This document shows, piece by piece, positions 36,506-48,933 of a DNA stretch of 64,000 nt. Below the pieces are notes generated by a model, which made no database searches, was not told where the DNA came from, and was given only the letters and a program-made list of their open reading frames with translations. The translations under genes were made by a program, and so were the position numbers. Numbering within the stretch: the stretch's first letter is position 1; the number at the start of each line of letters is the position of its first letter. Source of the stretch: Erodium maritimum (lineage: Eukaryota > Streptophyta > Magnoliopsida > Geraniales > Geraniaceae); assembly GCA_963921825.1 (NCBI GenBank), contig OY997591.1:18409515-18473514 (forward strand). Reading direction: 5' to 3'.

Positions 36506-37284
36506 GTAAGTACTAATCTTTTATTTTTGTAACTATTTTTTCATAATAGAAAATACACGGGGAAATACTTTGTAGAACCCTAACCCTAGTTGCTTCCTTT
36601 CTGTTACCCTAATGGCCACCACCCCGTCCTCCTCCACCAATCTTCCCCTTTCGCAGGCCCCTACCACACTGGTACATCTTCCACGCCCTCCCACCCCATT
36701 GTCTCATCCCTTGTGCCCTCTCACAGACTTCGTGAAATCAACACGCATCAGGAAGGCGATAAAATGGGTTCTCACAACCGTTTCTTCCTCACCTTCTCTA
36801 CCTCCAATGACATACTTCAGTATAGTCTATCTGGCGTTGTTAAAACTTGTTCCCCCACCATGTCCTTCACATGAGGTTGTTCGCCCCAAGAGGGAACCTC
36901 GCAAATTGAAGAAGACGGTGGATCATTCATCGCCAACATCTTTTCTCGCCTATCCATCGCCACAGCTTGCCTTACTGGTATTTCTTCTAGGAACGTTCCA
37001 GTCGAAAACCTCCTCGCAGGCTATCCTTCAAGGGGTGCATGACAAACTACTTCGGAAGCCCGCCCTCTCATGGACAACCCATCAAGTGCAAGGCTCTCCT
37101 CCACTGCCATTATCTCTGCATGCCTCATTAGTGATGGCAGATATGAGAGCCCTCACATCCCCTCTCTTGGATTGGTATCCACCATAGGCTTATAGACCCT
37201 ATTGCTAGGGTTCCTTAGACCTTGGTTGTAGAGACCCCCCAAACGGTTGGAGGGGATGACAACACTAATCACCTCCTCCAAGAG
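36506..37284 (+). other. Unclassified stretch with a 191-codon open frame
   Basis: ATG at 36612 opens a frame to 37187. The product is rich in Pro, Ser, Thr and Leu, with one short basic segment (KREPRKLKK). It follows an 'accctaaccctag' leader. No domain is recognised and no intron or splice signal suggests a host gene. It could be a LINE 5' segment or chance. Confidence 0.3.
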
Positions 37285-37420
37285 GAAAAATAATGAACAA
37301 TAACGAGGGTACAATGATAATGTTCCTTATAAAATGTATATAAGTAAAATAAGTAAGGGGGAAATCATCATTTTACCATCCATTAAGTGATACATGAGGT
37401 CATATGATTAACGGAATGAT
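37285..37420. mobile_element. Fragment of the 48934-type MITE
   Basis: The sequence (gttccttataaaatgtat ... catcattttaccatccatta ... gaggtcatatga) matches the central and right part of the MITE at 48934-49411. It ends at the T-run where the LINE 3' end begins. Confidence 0.6.
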
Positions 37421-40089
37421 CCATTTTTTTATAAGCTCGAGATTTTATTAATAAAAACCATTTCCAAGAGGAAGAGGCTAAGAGAACAACGATAACAAGG
37501 GAACTCTGAAAAGAGTTGAAGGGACTAAGCCCGAAAAAAAAAGCTATCAAAAAACCAACAGACCGATGAACAGTTTCTCGGAAGACTAGGATGCATGCGC
37601 CTCACCTGAACCAATGAATAGTACCTCAAGGTGAATCCTCTGAACCTATAAGGACTAAGTAATTCGTTCCCCTCCACTAAATAGTAGATCGACCCTTAAC
37701 GTCCCCCGGATGAGTACTCACTAGACCCAAGTGAGGACAAGCGAAACCTGACCTGACACCCGAAATTTTTTTCACTGGACCTGCACAACCAAACACAAGG
37801 TCAAAAATCAACAAAGAACTCACACCCGGCTTGCCTTCTCTTAGGACGAACACACCACCTCATCTATGTACATTAATCACCAAAAGAGACACCAGAACTC
37901 AAATAGTAGAGAGTCACAAAGTACAGAACGAATGATTCAAGATCTTCCCGAAAACAACATCACCACTCTCCATGACTCCGCTAAAAACTGATGCATTCCT
38001 CAAGGGCTAGATATGCCAAACAGTGATATAACATACTCGAACCCAAGATTTCCACCAATGGATAGTGCCCAAGCCTTTCTATACCAACAGGGTGGCATCG
38101 AGAGTCCCAATCATCACTCAAGTTGCTCCCCACCAAGAAGACATTGACCCCGTAACCACCAAGCAACTTGACAATGGAGTAACAGATGATTAGATGTCTC
38201 CATAAAAGCCTTGCAAAGAGGACAGAACATTTGTTTAAGTGTCAAAGGAATCTCATGACTCTCAAGAAAAACCGCTGTCAGAAGTACATTCTGAACCGCC
38301 AACCAAATAAGAACACTATGTTTCAGGGAAATACATGACACTCATAACACATAAGTTCATGGGTCAACCACTACAGACTCCTCATCTATCAATAAAGCAT
38401 ATGTCATAGAGACCGAGAAACCCGGTGAGCTCTTGTGCCATAATAAAGAATCCTCCAAATTCGAGGCAACAATATGATCTAGCAAAACTACACAAAGAGC
38501 CTCAACCTCGATCCTCTCCCAACTACCCCTAGTGATCCGAAACTCCACCAACCAACCCGAATCGGCCCAATTATCCGATACACATCCCGCGTTATTAACA
38601 ACCCTCGAATATGCCACAAGAAAGCGGACTCTAAGGGGTGTATCACCAGGCCACACATCCTCCCAAAAAGAGATTATATCTCCTTTGCCCAACTTCCACG
38701 ACAACCCTTAGTTAGCAAAAAGCCAGCAAAAAAGGGGATCACAAGGAAGAGACAATATATGATTGAATAAATAAAGACCTTCGCAAGCAAATCAAAACCT
38801 TCCATAAAGACCGTTTAGCTACGACAAATCACCACCACCATTTGGCCAAAAGGTTTATATTCATTTTCGACAACCTGCGCATACCTAGCGCACCAAGAGC
38901 CGTCGACACATCCCACCAAACCTTATGGAAAACCCTTCCATCCCCTCCATTCCTCCATAAAAAACACCTCTAGATAAATTCCAAAGCACGAATAACTCAT
39001 TTATGAACCACAAAGAGAGACACATAAAACAGTGGTAAACCAGATAAAGTAGATTGAATCAAAGTAATTAGACCTTCCATCGAAAGATATTTCGCATGCC
39101 ACAACAACAAAGCGGACTTCTACTTACTGATAATATGATCCCATATAGACAACCTCTTCGGGGAAGCACCCAACGGAAAACCTAGATATCTCATTGGAAA
39201 AGTACCAATCTTACACCCCAACGCTGTTCCCAATTCTTCCTATGAAAAAGAAGACGGATTCAACAAAATGGCCTTTGATTTAAGGAAGTTAACCTTCAAA
39301 CCAAAGACCAACTGAAAATACTCCATATCTGCCTTTAAAAGACCCATCTCCTGAATAGAGCCCCGAATAAATAATAAGGTATTATCCGCAAACTAGAGGT
39401 GAGATACAACAAAACCAGACCTTACACCCTAAACTCCACGAAAATATCCTGTTTCTTTCCCTGCTTCCAAATACTAGTGAAGTCCTTCAGCTGGAATAAG
39501 AAAAATAAAGGGCGACAAAGGACAACCTGCCAAATACCATTAACCATCTAAATATCCCTACTTGGTACCCCATTAACTAGAACTGAGAGGAAGGCCCGAA
39601 AACAACACCGAAGTTAACATTTTCATCTCCCATCAAAATTCATCTGAACTAAGGCCTCCTCCAAATATTCTCATTGCACTAAATCATAGGCCTTCTCAAA
39701 ATCCAACTTCAGTAAAACAGTCTCCACCCTAGACCGTTTCACATAATGAATAATTTCTGAAGCCATAAGTACCCCATCAACCAATTGCCTACCAACTACA
39801 AAACCGCTCTGATTAGCATTGATATGGTCACTAATGACTAATTTTAACCTATTTTCTAGCACCTTAGCCAAAATTTTATAAGGACTCGAAATGAGATTGA
39901 TAAGCCTATAATAATTCAAACAGTCAATGTTAAGATGCTTAGGGATCAAATTAAGAAAAGTAGAGTTTAAACCTTTCCCCAACAATCCAGCATCAAAGTA
40001 CTCATCAAGAAATAACTTCACAATGCCCTTAATAATATACAAAGCCACTTTAAAAAACTTTAAAGTGAACCCATCCGGCCCAGGAGATT

Positions 40090-40109
40090 CCCCCCCCCCC
40101 CCCCCCCCC
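40090..40109. repeat. C homopolymer, 20 nt, inside LINE RT
   Basis: An uninterrupted run of 20 C lies just upstream (in LINE sense) of the conserved SPGPDGF motif of reverse transcriptase, where relatives have ordinary coding sequence. Confidence 0.9.
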
Positions 40110-42046
40110 ACGCATCAAAAGGGCAAGCTCAATTCATCAAACGAAAAAGGACGCTCGATTTCTAACCTTTTAGACGATGAGAAGGGCATCGGGGGAAGCG
40201 ACCCACAATCCGGAAGCTCATTGCAAAAACGAAACTGGAAATGGGACGCAACACTTTCCAAAATTTTAGTTGGGTCCAAAATCACACTTGAGCTCGTTCA
40301 CAACTAAGTGTGTCTATTCTGATGGGCACGTAAGTTAGCAATCTTATGAAAAAAAATTGGTAGAACGAACACCGCTATGAAACCAATGCAATCTCGACTT
40401 TTGTTGTCAAATCTTTGCCACTAACTTCTAATGCAGGATCAACCAAGCCCTATGCGTAATTTTCGAGTCCAAAAAGACACGATCCTCTTCTAGAGAATCC
40501 AATGCCTATATATCCCCAACCAATTTTGCAACCGTGGTCTCAACATCCCCAAAACCTCCCACTTCCATTTCTGAAGATCACCTCACAATGATTTCAACTT
40601 GAACCACAATGAATAGCTGGCTGAGGCATGAGAGGGATAAGAATTCTAGAGGTCTTGAACAGTAGGTAGAAAACTTTCATGCTCAGTCCACACATTTAAA
40701 ATTTTCACCAACCGAGCTCCCCATGAACCTCCTCTAAAGCCACATATGAAGGTCAATGATCAAACAAAAGACGAGGAAGACCATATAAACGGAGCAAATT
40801 AAAATAGGTCAAAAACTCATCAAAAATAAGAGCATGAACGATTTTGGATAACTTCCTTACATAACCAAACCGAGTGAACCTCATGCCTATAAGAGGAAGT
40901 TTAATGACACCCAAAGTTTGAGTAAAAGAACAAAAGTTTCGTATACAGCTCGGGCTAAAACTACAATTCAACTGGTCCTCACAAGACGAGACCACATTAA
41001 AATCCCTTGCCTAAAACGCTGCTTCCTCAAAGGATCATGCTGCTTGAACAAGAGAATCTCAAATAACACGACGTCCCCTTGCACATTTTGGAGCATAAAC
41101 GTTAATCATAGATAGACGAATAGAATATGACAGGAAATACCTTTCCAAACAATCACATTTTCCACAGCTTCTACTGAACGTATCTTGAAAGAAACGTCAT
41201 GCCATAAACTCAAAACCCTACCAACAGTATCAACCAGAGGGATATAGAAGAAGCACCACCCCCATGAAGTCCAACAGTTCTTAACAGAGCATAATCGACT
41301 TTTTCTAGCTTTACTTCTTGAAGTATAACGAATAACGGTTTATTTTTCAACAGAATATCTCTTAGACACCGTTTTTTTCCTGAGAGGAATGCAATCATCT
41401 CCGTTCCATGAGAGGATGCGCAAAATACAAGCGAGGGATGAACATGTGTTCCCAGCAACGCCTTTATCACTTTCCTTGTCTAACAAATCAACTTCGTCGT
41501 CTTCCCACTTTTCCCGTTCTGAGGTTAGAGACGGATCATCGAACAATTTATGTTGAACTTCAACGTCAAGATTGTCGATCTGCTCAACTACAAATGGAAC
41601 CTTCTTAATTGTTGTGGTACTCAATTGCTTGACGTATTGCCACACATCTTTTTTAGTTTTTGAATCACACGCCTGCATATACGACTTAATGACTCCCTTT
41701 TCTCGCTCCCTGTCAAGTGACCTGGTACGAGACCTTGTTACTGGCAAATGATAAACAGTATTAGGCGTTGCAGACTTGATAATAGAGACGTGACCTGTAT
41801 GTAACATTTGGGTGCGCAGGAGTTGTTTCACCACTTGTAACGTTGTCGTTTTGGGCAACAATCACATTTGTTGATTTGTTGGGCCAATTTCAGACGCAGT
41901 CAAAGTAACAGAGTCTTGATTTAACGCAACTACAATATTCCTTAGAATTTGGAACAAAATTCTCCACAGAGAGAATCCAGGGAATTTAATTTTTCATCAT
42001 CACCCTCATCCCTTGAATCCGATCCATTGAACGGAGAAAAAACTCA

Positions 42047-42384
42047 GAGCATCTCCAATGGTTTGACACTAGGTAGTGTCAAGGAGCAGTGTCAGGAAGT
42101 GTTTTTTGGCTTCCTGACACTGCTTCCTGACACTGCTTCTCCAATGATATGACACTACTAGTGTCAAGGAAGCATGGTTTGTAGTTGTTTTCAAGCAAAT
42201 TAGAATTTCTCTCTCCTCTAAATTACCTCTTGACACGGCCTCGGGTCGTTGCAGGATTCAGCAACGACCGACTGGCACACCCCCTTGGCACGACACTTTG
42301 ACACGACGAACCGTGCCAGCGAGTCGTGTCAGCGCCGTGTCAGCGCCTCCAGCGACACCCTGACACGACCCATTGGAGCTGCTC
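42047..42384. mobile_element. Harbinger MITE related to the 52982-54898 element
   Basis: The element is 338 bp long with ends GAGCATCTCCAATGG and GAGCAGCTCCAATGG, flanked by TCA on both sides (42044-42046, 42385-42387). Its left ~130 bp match the reverse complement of the right end of the transposase-bearing element (gtgtcaaggagcagtgtcagg, ttttttggcttcctgacactgct). Its right end matches the reverse complement of that element's left end (gctccaatgggtcgtgtc). It is therefore an internally deleted family member in reverse orientation. Confidence 0.88.
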
Positions 42385-43410
42385 TCAGACAACTCTATAT
42401 CCGAGACTTTTAAATCGTCATACTCACTAACCTGAAAAAGAAGGATCCAGTACCAATCTGCTAAATAATAGAATCTCGAACCTCAGTAGACCCCGACTTA
42501 CGAACTAAGGTCAAAACTGATCTGCATAACTCATTTATTTTGCTAAGGAAGCTTTGGTTGTAACAACTGTGCCCACTCTTTTAAAAACAGAACACATAAC
42601 GGCATGAACATCAACGAAATATGGAACACCACAAACCTGAAACCATGTCCATTGTTCATACATAGAACATTAAACCACGAATGTATCCAACGCCACTTTG
42701 TTTCACGTAACATTGAGGAAAAAAACAGATCAGAACATATGACTGAGAAAAAATTGCCATTAATTTGTCTAATACCCATTCCTTTCGCACCAAACACTGT
42801 CAGTTCTTCCGCCTTTGCCAGACACACCCGATGCCTAAGTGAAGCAATAACACCTTGTTTGATTTTTAACATTTCCTAGGAATCAAACAAGAAATTCATT
42901 ACTGGTTGGCTTGTCATATGAGGCTGAAACCTAACTGTTGGCTGCCAAATACCTCTCTTCCGAGGTCCATCCACATTCCACACCAGCATTTTCTGACCAA
43001 TCCAAGGCAACGAACAAGATAAACCCTCTCATTTAATCCTGTTTTGGCTGTCAATAATTTTGACGGCGTCGACTCTAGATTGAACTTATAAAAACCCAAA
43101 GTATTTTTCTTTTCCAGTAGGACGTTGAACCATCACAGATTTAGTGCAATCTTCACAACGTTTCCGAAATAAGAATATAGCCATTCAGAAGTTGTGTCGT
43201 AGGGCAAGTTACAAACGAATATATTGATTAAACGATTGTCGTCATTTGTTGAAACAGCTCCATCTGCGGCCTGCGCCTTGCCTGAATTGTTAATAGCAGG
43301 CTTAACGCCCCCCAGCAACTGCGACTCCATCTCCAGCTACAAGAGAACCCTTTCCTCCAACTTCCTTTAGCCCAACCACGCCCCGATCCTCAAAGCACCC
43401 ACATCAGTGA

Positions 43411-43430
43411 GGGGGGGGGGGGGGGGGGGG
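43411..43430. repeat. G homopolymer, 20 nt, at the LINE 5' junction
   Basis: The run separates the LINE leader from Harbinger ORF1 sequence, so the true junction cannot be placed more exactly. Confidence 0.9.
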
Positions 43431-44639
43431 TATAATCGGACGTGTTCGTAGCCTTCATATCTTTCACTTCCTGCATATCTTTATCAACTTTCTCGTTAAG
43501 AGTCACGCTAAGCTTCGCCTTCTCACACCTCCCCTGATCCATTTGGACGAGATACGATGCTCTGTCCGACATACTCTTCCCCTTCCTCTTCGCGACCTTA
43601 TTGCCAATTAGGCGTTCGCGTGGAGGCGGCATGCCAATTGGGAACTTGGACGTACGGGTGGGGAACATGGAGCGATTGGGGAAGTTGAGCCCCTGGCTTG
43701 TTTCTCGTCACACTTAAATGTGTGACATTATCATCGTCGGTGGGGACTGAAGTGGGCAGGGTGGTGCTGCTATAACTGTCACGCCCCAAATCCGGTTTTG
43801 ACCGGACTCGAGACGTGAACTAAAAAATAATAATAAATAAAAGCGACTTTAAACGAAATAAATCTCCAATAATAGTTTAAACCGATCAATCCTGATAATA
43901 AAAGTCAAATACTTGAAATTTCAACATAACAATTTAATACAAAAGGAAAGTACATCTCTAGACCCTCCAACTAGGACTCTCGCTAAGCTTCGAAGCTCCG
44001 AGACATCCTATAAACCAAATCTCGCTCAAAACCTGTAGAACAGTAAAAGAGGGGGTGAGCTTTCGCTCAGTAGGAAAAAGTAGTAAAAGGAGTGAGCAAT
44101 TTCCCACCACCACGGATACCCGTCCGATTATGGCATACTAGTAAGAAAATAACACGAATCATTAAACAATTTACCTAAAGACAACGCTTGACCCCAATCG
44201 GGAGCAACCCGTAAATCAAACTCGATACTGAACCGACAATCGTACATTTCTCCTCAACGATGTTCTCAACACCTGTCACCCAAACAATTCTCAATAGACA
44301 ACGACCACGGTTACCTCGCAACTGACCACACATGCAAACTCGCACGACAATACAGTGAACTCAAGTATAAATGTATTCAAAATCACAAAGGCTCACATAA
44401 CAGGCATAAGTAAACACAGCAACCAAAACCGATCAACACACATAGTAATATCATTAGTAACCACTTCCACTCCCTTAGTGTCCTAGAGCAATGCGTCGGA
44501 CTCCCATAGCCCGACTTATCCATATCGTACCGAACTCGACATTGGCCTAGACATCTTCCCGGAACACACAGCATCGGGGTACAACTCATAACATATCGGA
44601 CCGGAATCCTCCGTCGATCGGATATCTTCCCATAGCACG

Positions 44640-44960
44640 GGGTACAAATCACATCACACATACCCTACCGGAAACTCAACCTCGGCCTAGGTATCCTATA
44701 CCGGAATACTCTTCGGTATAAACATTGCTCTGGAACACCCTCCTCGGCTCTAGATATCATGTACCAGAATTCACACATACAACACAGGTATCACACCGGA
44801 ACCAATCCTCGGCCTAGATATCCTATACCGGAATACCGGAAGCCTCTATCTAGATATCCTACATCGGAACCATCCATCGATATAGGTATCGGACCGGAAC
44901 ACACAGCATTAGCCACGATATCGGACCGGAACACCATCCTCAAACATATCATACCAAACA
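44640..44960. repeat. Degenerate tandem repeats in solo LTR A1
   Basis: The phrase 'cctcggcctagatatcctataccggaat' recurs in altered forms roughly every 50-70 bp. The corresponding part of the second solo LTR has a different repeat. Confidence 0.6.
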
Positions 44961-45579
44961 TAACACACCAGCATACCATACCGAACAAATCTTACTGGAA
45001 ACACCACATCAGTCTATCAATCACCCAATCATATCACAAGGCGATAATTCACACTAACATTCACCACGTCACATAGTATATCATGATCCTTAATTTAACA
45101 ACGGAACATACCACATATCGAACAGTACAAGCTACTAATCACAAACAAGCGCAACAACACAAATCCTACGAACCCAACCAGGGACCCACATGTGATACTA
45201 CAGCACAACAATTCCCGCACCTACGAGCACGACATGGCCCGCAAGTGATTCCATATTTATATGACCTCGCTAGTTATTCACATCCTACATACGATCCTAT
45301 ATTATATCGAGAGTTCGTAACATATATGCATACTAGTAACTTTCCGCAATTAAACCGGTATTCGCTACTTTTCCCTACCTCAACCGCTATCCAACGAACA
45401 AACGCGAGTCGTCTAGTAGCCTCCTCTGTCGTGATCGGGAACAACGTCTAAGATCACAAGGTAATACGAGAATCAATAATAATTCAAGGATGGTTTAAAG
45501 ATAAAACACCCGAATTACCCCCGACAAGAAAGCACAGACCGTATAGTAAACCGGGCCGGAACAAGGCCCGTTCCCGGCG

Positions 45580-45965
45580 GTCCAGAGGGCCTTCCAGAGG
45601 CATGTTCCATGCCACTCAGAGGGCCTTTCAGAGACATGTTCCATGCCACTCAGAGGGCCTTTCAGAGACATGTTCCGTGCCACTCAGAGGGCCTTTCAGA
45701 GACATGTTCCGTGCCACTCAGAGGGCCTTTCGGAGACATGTGCCGTGCCACTCAGAGGGCCGGTCAGAGGCCCTCTCCGTGCCGCTTAAAGGGCCGGTTA
45801 GAGGCCCTCTCCGTGCCCCTCTGAGGGCCGGTCAGAGGCCCTCTCCGTGCCGCTTAAAGGGCCGGTTAGAGGCCTTCTCCGTGCCCCTCTGAGGGCCGGT
45901 CAGAGGCCCTCTCCGAGCCGCTCCGAGGGCCGGTCAGAGGCCCTCTCCGTGCCCCTCAGAGGGCC
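45580..45965. repeat. Tandem array, about 11 units of ~34 bp
   Basis: Every unit has the core (a/g)agggcc. The first five are of type A (cctttcagagacatgttcc(g/a)tgccactcag). The next six are of type B (ccggtcagaggccctctccgtgcc), alternating between 'gcttaaag' and 'cctctgag' linkers, which gives a 68-bp higher-order dimer. All three frames stay open as a by-product. Confidence 0.88.
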
Positions 45966-48424
45966 TTCTTGTTCCCTCAACTTCGTCCCCACGAACCAAA
46001 TCCTCCAAAACTCCATTTTTAACCCCCAAAACATCCAAATTCAGTCCCAAAAACCTCAATACTCCAAGACCCAAAGTGGGTTTCATCCAACTAACAAAAC
46101 TCAATTAGATTTCATCATAAACCTCCACTTTTTCTCCACAAATCAACCATGTAATCACGACAAACTTCAACCTCACAAACCCAAGCCTAGTTCATGCAAT
46201 TTCTACCAAACCCACAACCCAAAGTTCATCAAAATGAGATTTGATTGAGAGTTTACCTTGGGAAATGAAGAAAGGATGAGAAATCTAGAAGAATTGAAGC
46301 CTTTTGGTGGAGAAATCAATCAAAGCTCTCTCTTTTCTTCCCTTTCTTCCTCTTCAAGCAATGGAGCTCCACTCTTTCTCTCCCCCTTGTATATTTCGGC
46401 CAAGCTAGAAAAATGGGCTGAAGTTTGGCTCAAAAGTTGCCTTCAACCTAAACTAGAAAAGACCAATTTGCCCCTCTTGCTCCCTTTCTTCTCATTTGGC
46501 CCAATATGAGGGCAATTGGGTCTTTCTCCACCCTCTTTTTTCTCCTCCAAGACACATGGACATGTGTCCATGTGGGGTCCACCTCTACCCATAATTCTTT
46601 CAGCTCATTTAATTAAATTCGATAAAGCCCCTAATTTGACCACGTTTGACCCGGATTTGACTTTTTCGCAAAATTACATATTTGAAAGGAAACGACCTAA
46701 CTAAGCCAAATGTAACGAAGAATAAGCTTTTTGGGTCCCGAATGACTCTCGGAGTCATCGGTTGACTTTTCCGACGGAAGTCAACTTTTCCCAAAATTCA
46801 CAGTTTCGACCGGGGGCGGTTCTTACAATAACTGCCGGACGCGTCCAATCGTCATCGAAGTACCTCGGATTCGCCTTCCTCTGCCCAGAACTTTCATCAT
46901 TTTCAAACGGCTCTATCCAATGGTGGAGCTTGAAAATCTTCGGCTCGTTTTTTATTTTTTCGACGTGGATTCGATAGAGTTCCATCGTCCGCTCCCTAAA
47001 CTTTTCTTCGCTCCAGCCGCTATGACCTTCCTGGGCCCTCTCCTTGTTCAGCAGTGTGACATACCACTTGACTCTTGTAGCACTTTTGTTGAAATGGGTC
47101 TTGACGGCTTGCACCGTCCACTGAGTCAATGGGAAATTCTCAGCACTGCACAAGCGCCTATGAACCGTGGTCTAGAACGTGCTCCCATCTTGCGAGGTTC
47201 CGGTGATGGGCTCGTGCGTTGTGCATTTCCAGGCTCTGATCAAGAGCAAATCCATTTGAGGGGGCCATTTGCTTCGCCTTTCTAGTGTCGCCCGGGTACT
47301 CGGGCCCATGGATGATAAAGTAGAAGACATGCGGGTTGCGGTTGCGGCCGGCATCAAGAATTGTGCTTGCCCGAAATAGTTGGCAGCCATGTTGTAATGG
47401 TCGAACAGTGGGCGGGTGAATACCCCAGTCGTGATTGGCGATGGTCTAAGTGGATTGGGCAGTGGTCCCATTGGATTGACCGGTTGGGCCGGTTGTCCTA
47501 TTCCACCTAAGTTGACATTTAAATTTTAATTACAGTGAGAATTGGATAATTCATTGTTTGGTCACAAATAATTAAAATTAAACATACAATGTAACTATAA
47601 CTGCACATACATGACATTAAACTTGATAAAATGATTAAAAATTTAATTAATGAAATGAATAAAATTATAATTCAAAAAATTACCTTGGCCCCAAAGAGAG
47701 ACCATGTATTGGTTGAACGCATCAGGGTTCCAACCACCGGTTGGGGTGAAATCGGTTTGCAACATCTGTACGTAGGACGACCCGGCTTGATTGGTGGTCG
47801 CACCTTGTGGATTGGGGTTCGCAAGTTGTTCCTCGGTGTTGTCCTCCTCTTCCGAGTTGAAAAAATCGTGTTTCGGCGGTTGAGTGGAATCGTCGTCAGA
47901 CATTATCGATCGAATTTTGCAAAGACGATATGAATTTGAGAGAGTGAGGTTGGAGAGAATTTAGAAGTTTGTGGTGTGAATTGGTGAAATGGGGTGAGGG
48001 GTATTTATAGTGGTTGAAGAAGTGTTTTTTGATGTTATTTTTTATTTATTTTAAAAAAAAAGGGTTGTACCCGTTGCCGACAGTTGGAAACGGTTATTTT
48101 TTTTCTGGCTTGGATAGGTGGCAGCATGCCATTGGATGAGAGAGAGGCAGCGGGGCTGATTTTGGCCCTGCGCCTCTGCCCCCTGAACCCTCCTCGTCCC
48201 TCTCCTCCCCCCCGCCCCGCACGCCCCATCCCCACACCAGTCGAACCCCGAACCCCGAGTCCTCCTCCAACTGCTCCGCCCCCTGCCTCGCCATAAAGCC
48301 CCGACTTGATGTGGATGCTCTCACAACCGTAGTCTGAGATCACACCGGCGCCGTCAAACAGCCTCCGAGTTCGAACACCATGGAGAGAATAACGTGATGT
48401 TGAGTGGAAGTTGACTATTCATAT

Positions 48425-48535
48425 TCCATCTATTTTTACTAACAGAATCGCGTGACTAGTGCATTTGTCATTTTAAAACGCTGGGTAGTGTACTGGTCGT
48501 GGCCAATAATTAAGAGAAAGTTTCAATATTTAACC
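48425..48535. mobile_element. Right-end fragment of the 48934-type MITE
   Basis: The words tatttttactaacagaatcgcgtgac, gggtagtgta and aagagaaagtttcaatatttaacc match the right end of the complete MITE at 48934-49411. No left end is present. Confidence 0.6.
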
Positions 48536-48839
48536 AAAACAAGTAAAGCTCACATAAAACATTAATTTGACTATCTATGGTGATTGGGAAGTCTGAGGTT
48601 AAGGAAGCAGTCGACCGGTGCTTTTTTATATTGAAAATCTTGTTGACTTATTCATCAAGATTTTACCGACATGCGTTGACTTAACAACCAACCAAAGTAA
48701 TCATGTCGGCTTTAGGGAGAGCAACAATCAGGGGGGAGAGAAAATTGTGTGGTGCACTCGTTTTCCCTTACTCAGGTTTTGAATGAAATGACTTGAGGTA
48801 CGTTCAACGCTAACTTATTTTCATGAATGGTGAAATTCA

Positions 48840-48851
48840 GGGGGGGGGGGG
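48840..48851. repeat. G homopolymer, 12 nt
   Basis: A run of 12 G in a non-coding spacer. Confidence 0.9.
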
Positions 48852-48933
48852 TTATAAATGATTATAGATCCTACCTTTCAGCTCAAACACAAAAATCAAA
48901 AGAAGATTGTGCTGATTTGATTAAAAAAAATAA

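Larger units (their letters stand above)
37421..43430 (-). mobile_element. Long LINE (RRM-type ORF1 plus ORF2), decayed
   Basis: This L1-like retrotransposon is read on the minus strand. The 5' boundary is near a run of 20 G at 43411-43430. ORF1 starts at the ATG at 43330 with an RRM (INIFVCNLPYDTTSEWLYSYFG). Degenerate ORF1 continues to about 41500. ORF2 follows: endonuclease start (ILSWNG, about 41410), KNKPLFVILQEVK, endonuclease end (LPLIGMRFTRF...LPRLLFDH, about 40990-40753), reverse transcriptase (SPGPDGFTLKFFK...NQSGFVVGRQ...LKLDFEKAYD, 40111-39671), then FWEDVWPGDTPL and a zf-RVT CPLCKAFMETSNHLLLHC (about 38240). The left end has an A-tract on the minus strand. Many stops and frameshifts are present. 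A Harbinger MITE is inserted in ORF1. Confidence 0.85.
43778..46828 (+). mobile_element. Solo LTR, 3051 bp, probable Ty3/Gypsy (long-LTR family A)
   Basis: It starts TGTCACGCCCCAAATCCGG and ends GGTTCTTACA. It is flanked by ATAAC on both sides (43773-43777, 46829-46833), a perfect 5-bp duplication. No gag or pol is present, so it is most simply a solo LTR. It shares its beginning, the gagcTTTCgctcagtagg hairpin (about 44053) and its end with the second copy at 56984-60214. Open frames inside are low-complexity. Confidence 0.8.
43431..48320 (-). pseudogene. PIF/Harbinger copy 2: ORF1 gene split by a solo LTR
   Basis: The element begins at 48320 on the minus strand with GAGCATCCACATCAAG. ORF1 starts at ATG 47903 (MSDDDSTQPPKHDF). 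Exon 1 is 47903-47684, then a 177-bp GT-AG intron, and exon 2 begins at 47506 in frame. Exon 2 shows the SANT-like block (KWPPQMDLLLIRAW, THEPITGTSQDG), an in-frame TAG at about 47172, a region matching the NAM-associated domain (ERTMELYRIHVEKIKNEPKIFKLHHW), and runs to 46829. There a solo LTR (43778-46828) interrupts it. The C-terminus resumes at 43777 with a one-base frame change, contains RLIGNKVAKRKGKS, and is cut by the LINE at 43430. No transposase is attached. Confidence 0.75.

Noticed and set aside
45580..45965. Regular repeats resembling a CRISPR array
   Set aside because: Units are contiguous with no unique spacers, lie inside a plant solo LTR, and there are no cas genes.
45602..46248. 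Long open frames (Arg/Pro/Ser-rich) as genes
   Set aside because: They arise because the ~34-bp repeat leaves all frames open; the translation is purely repetitive and lies within an LTR.
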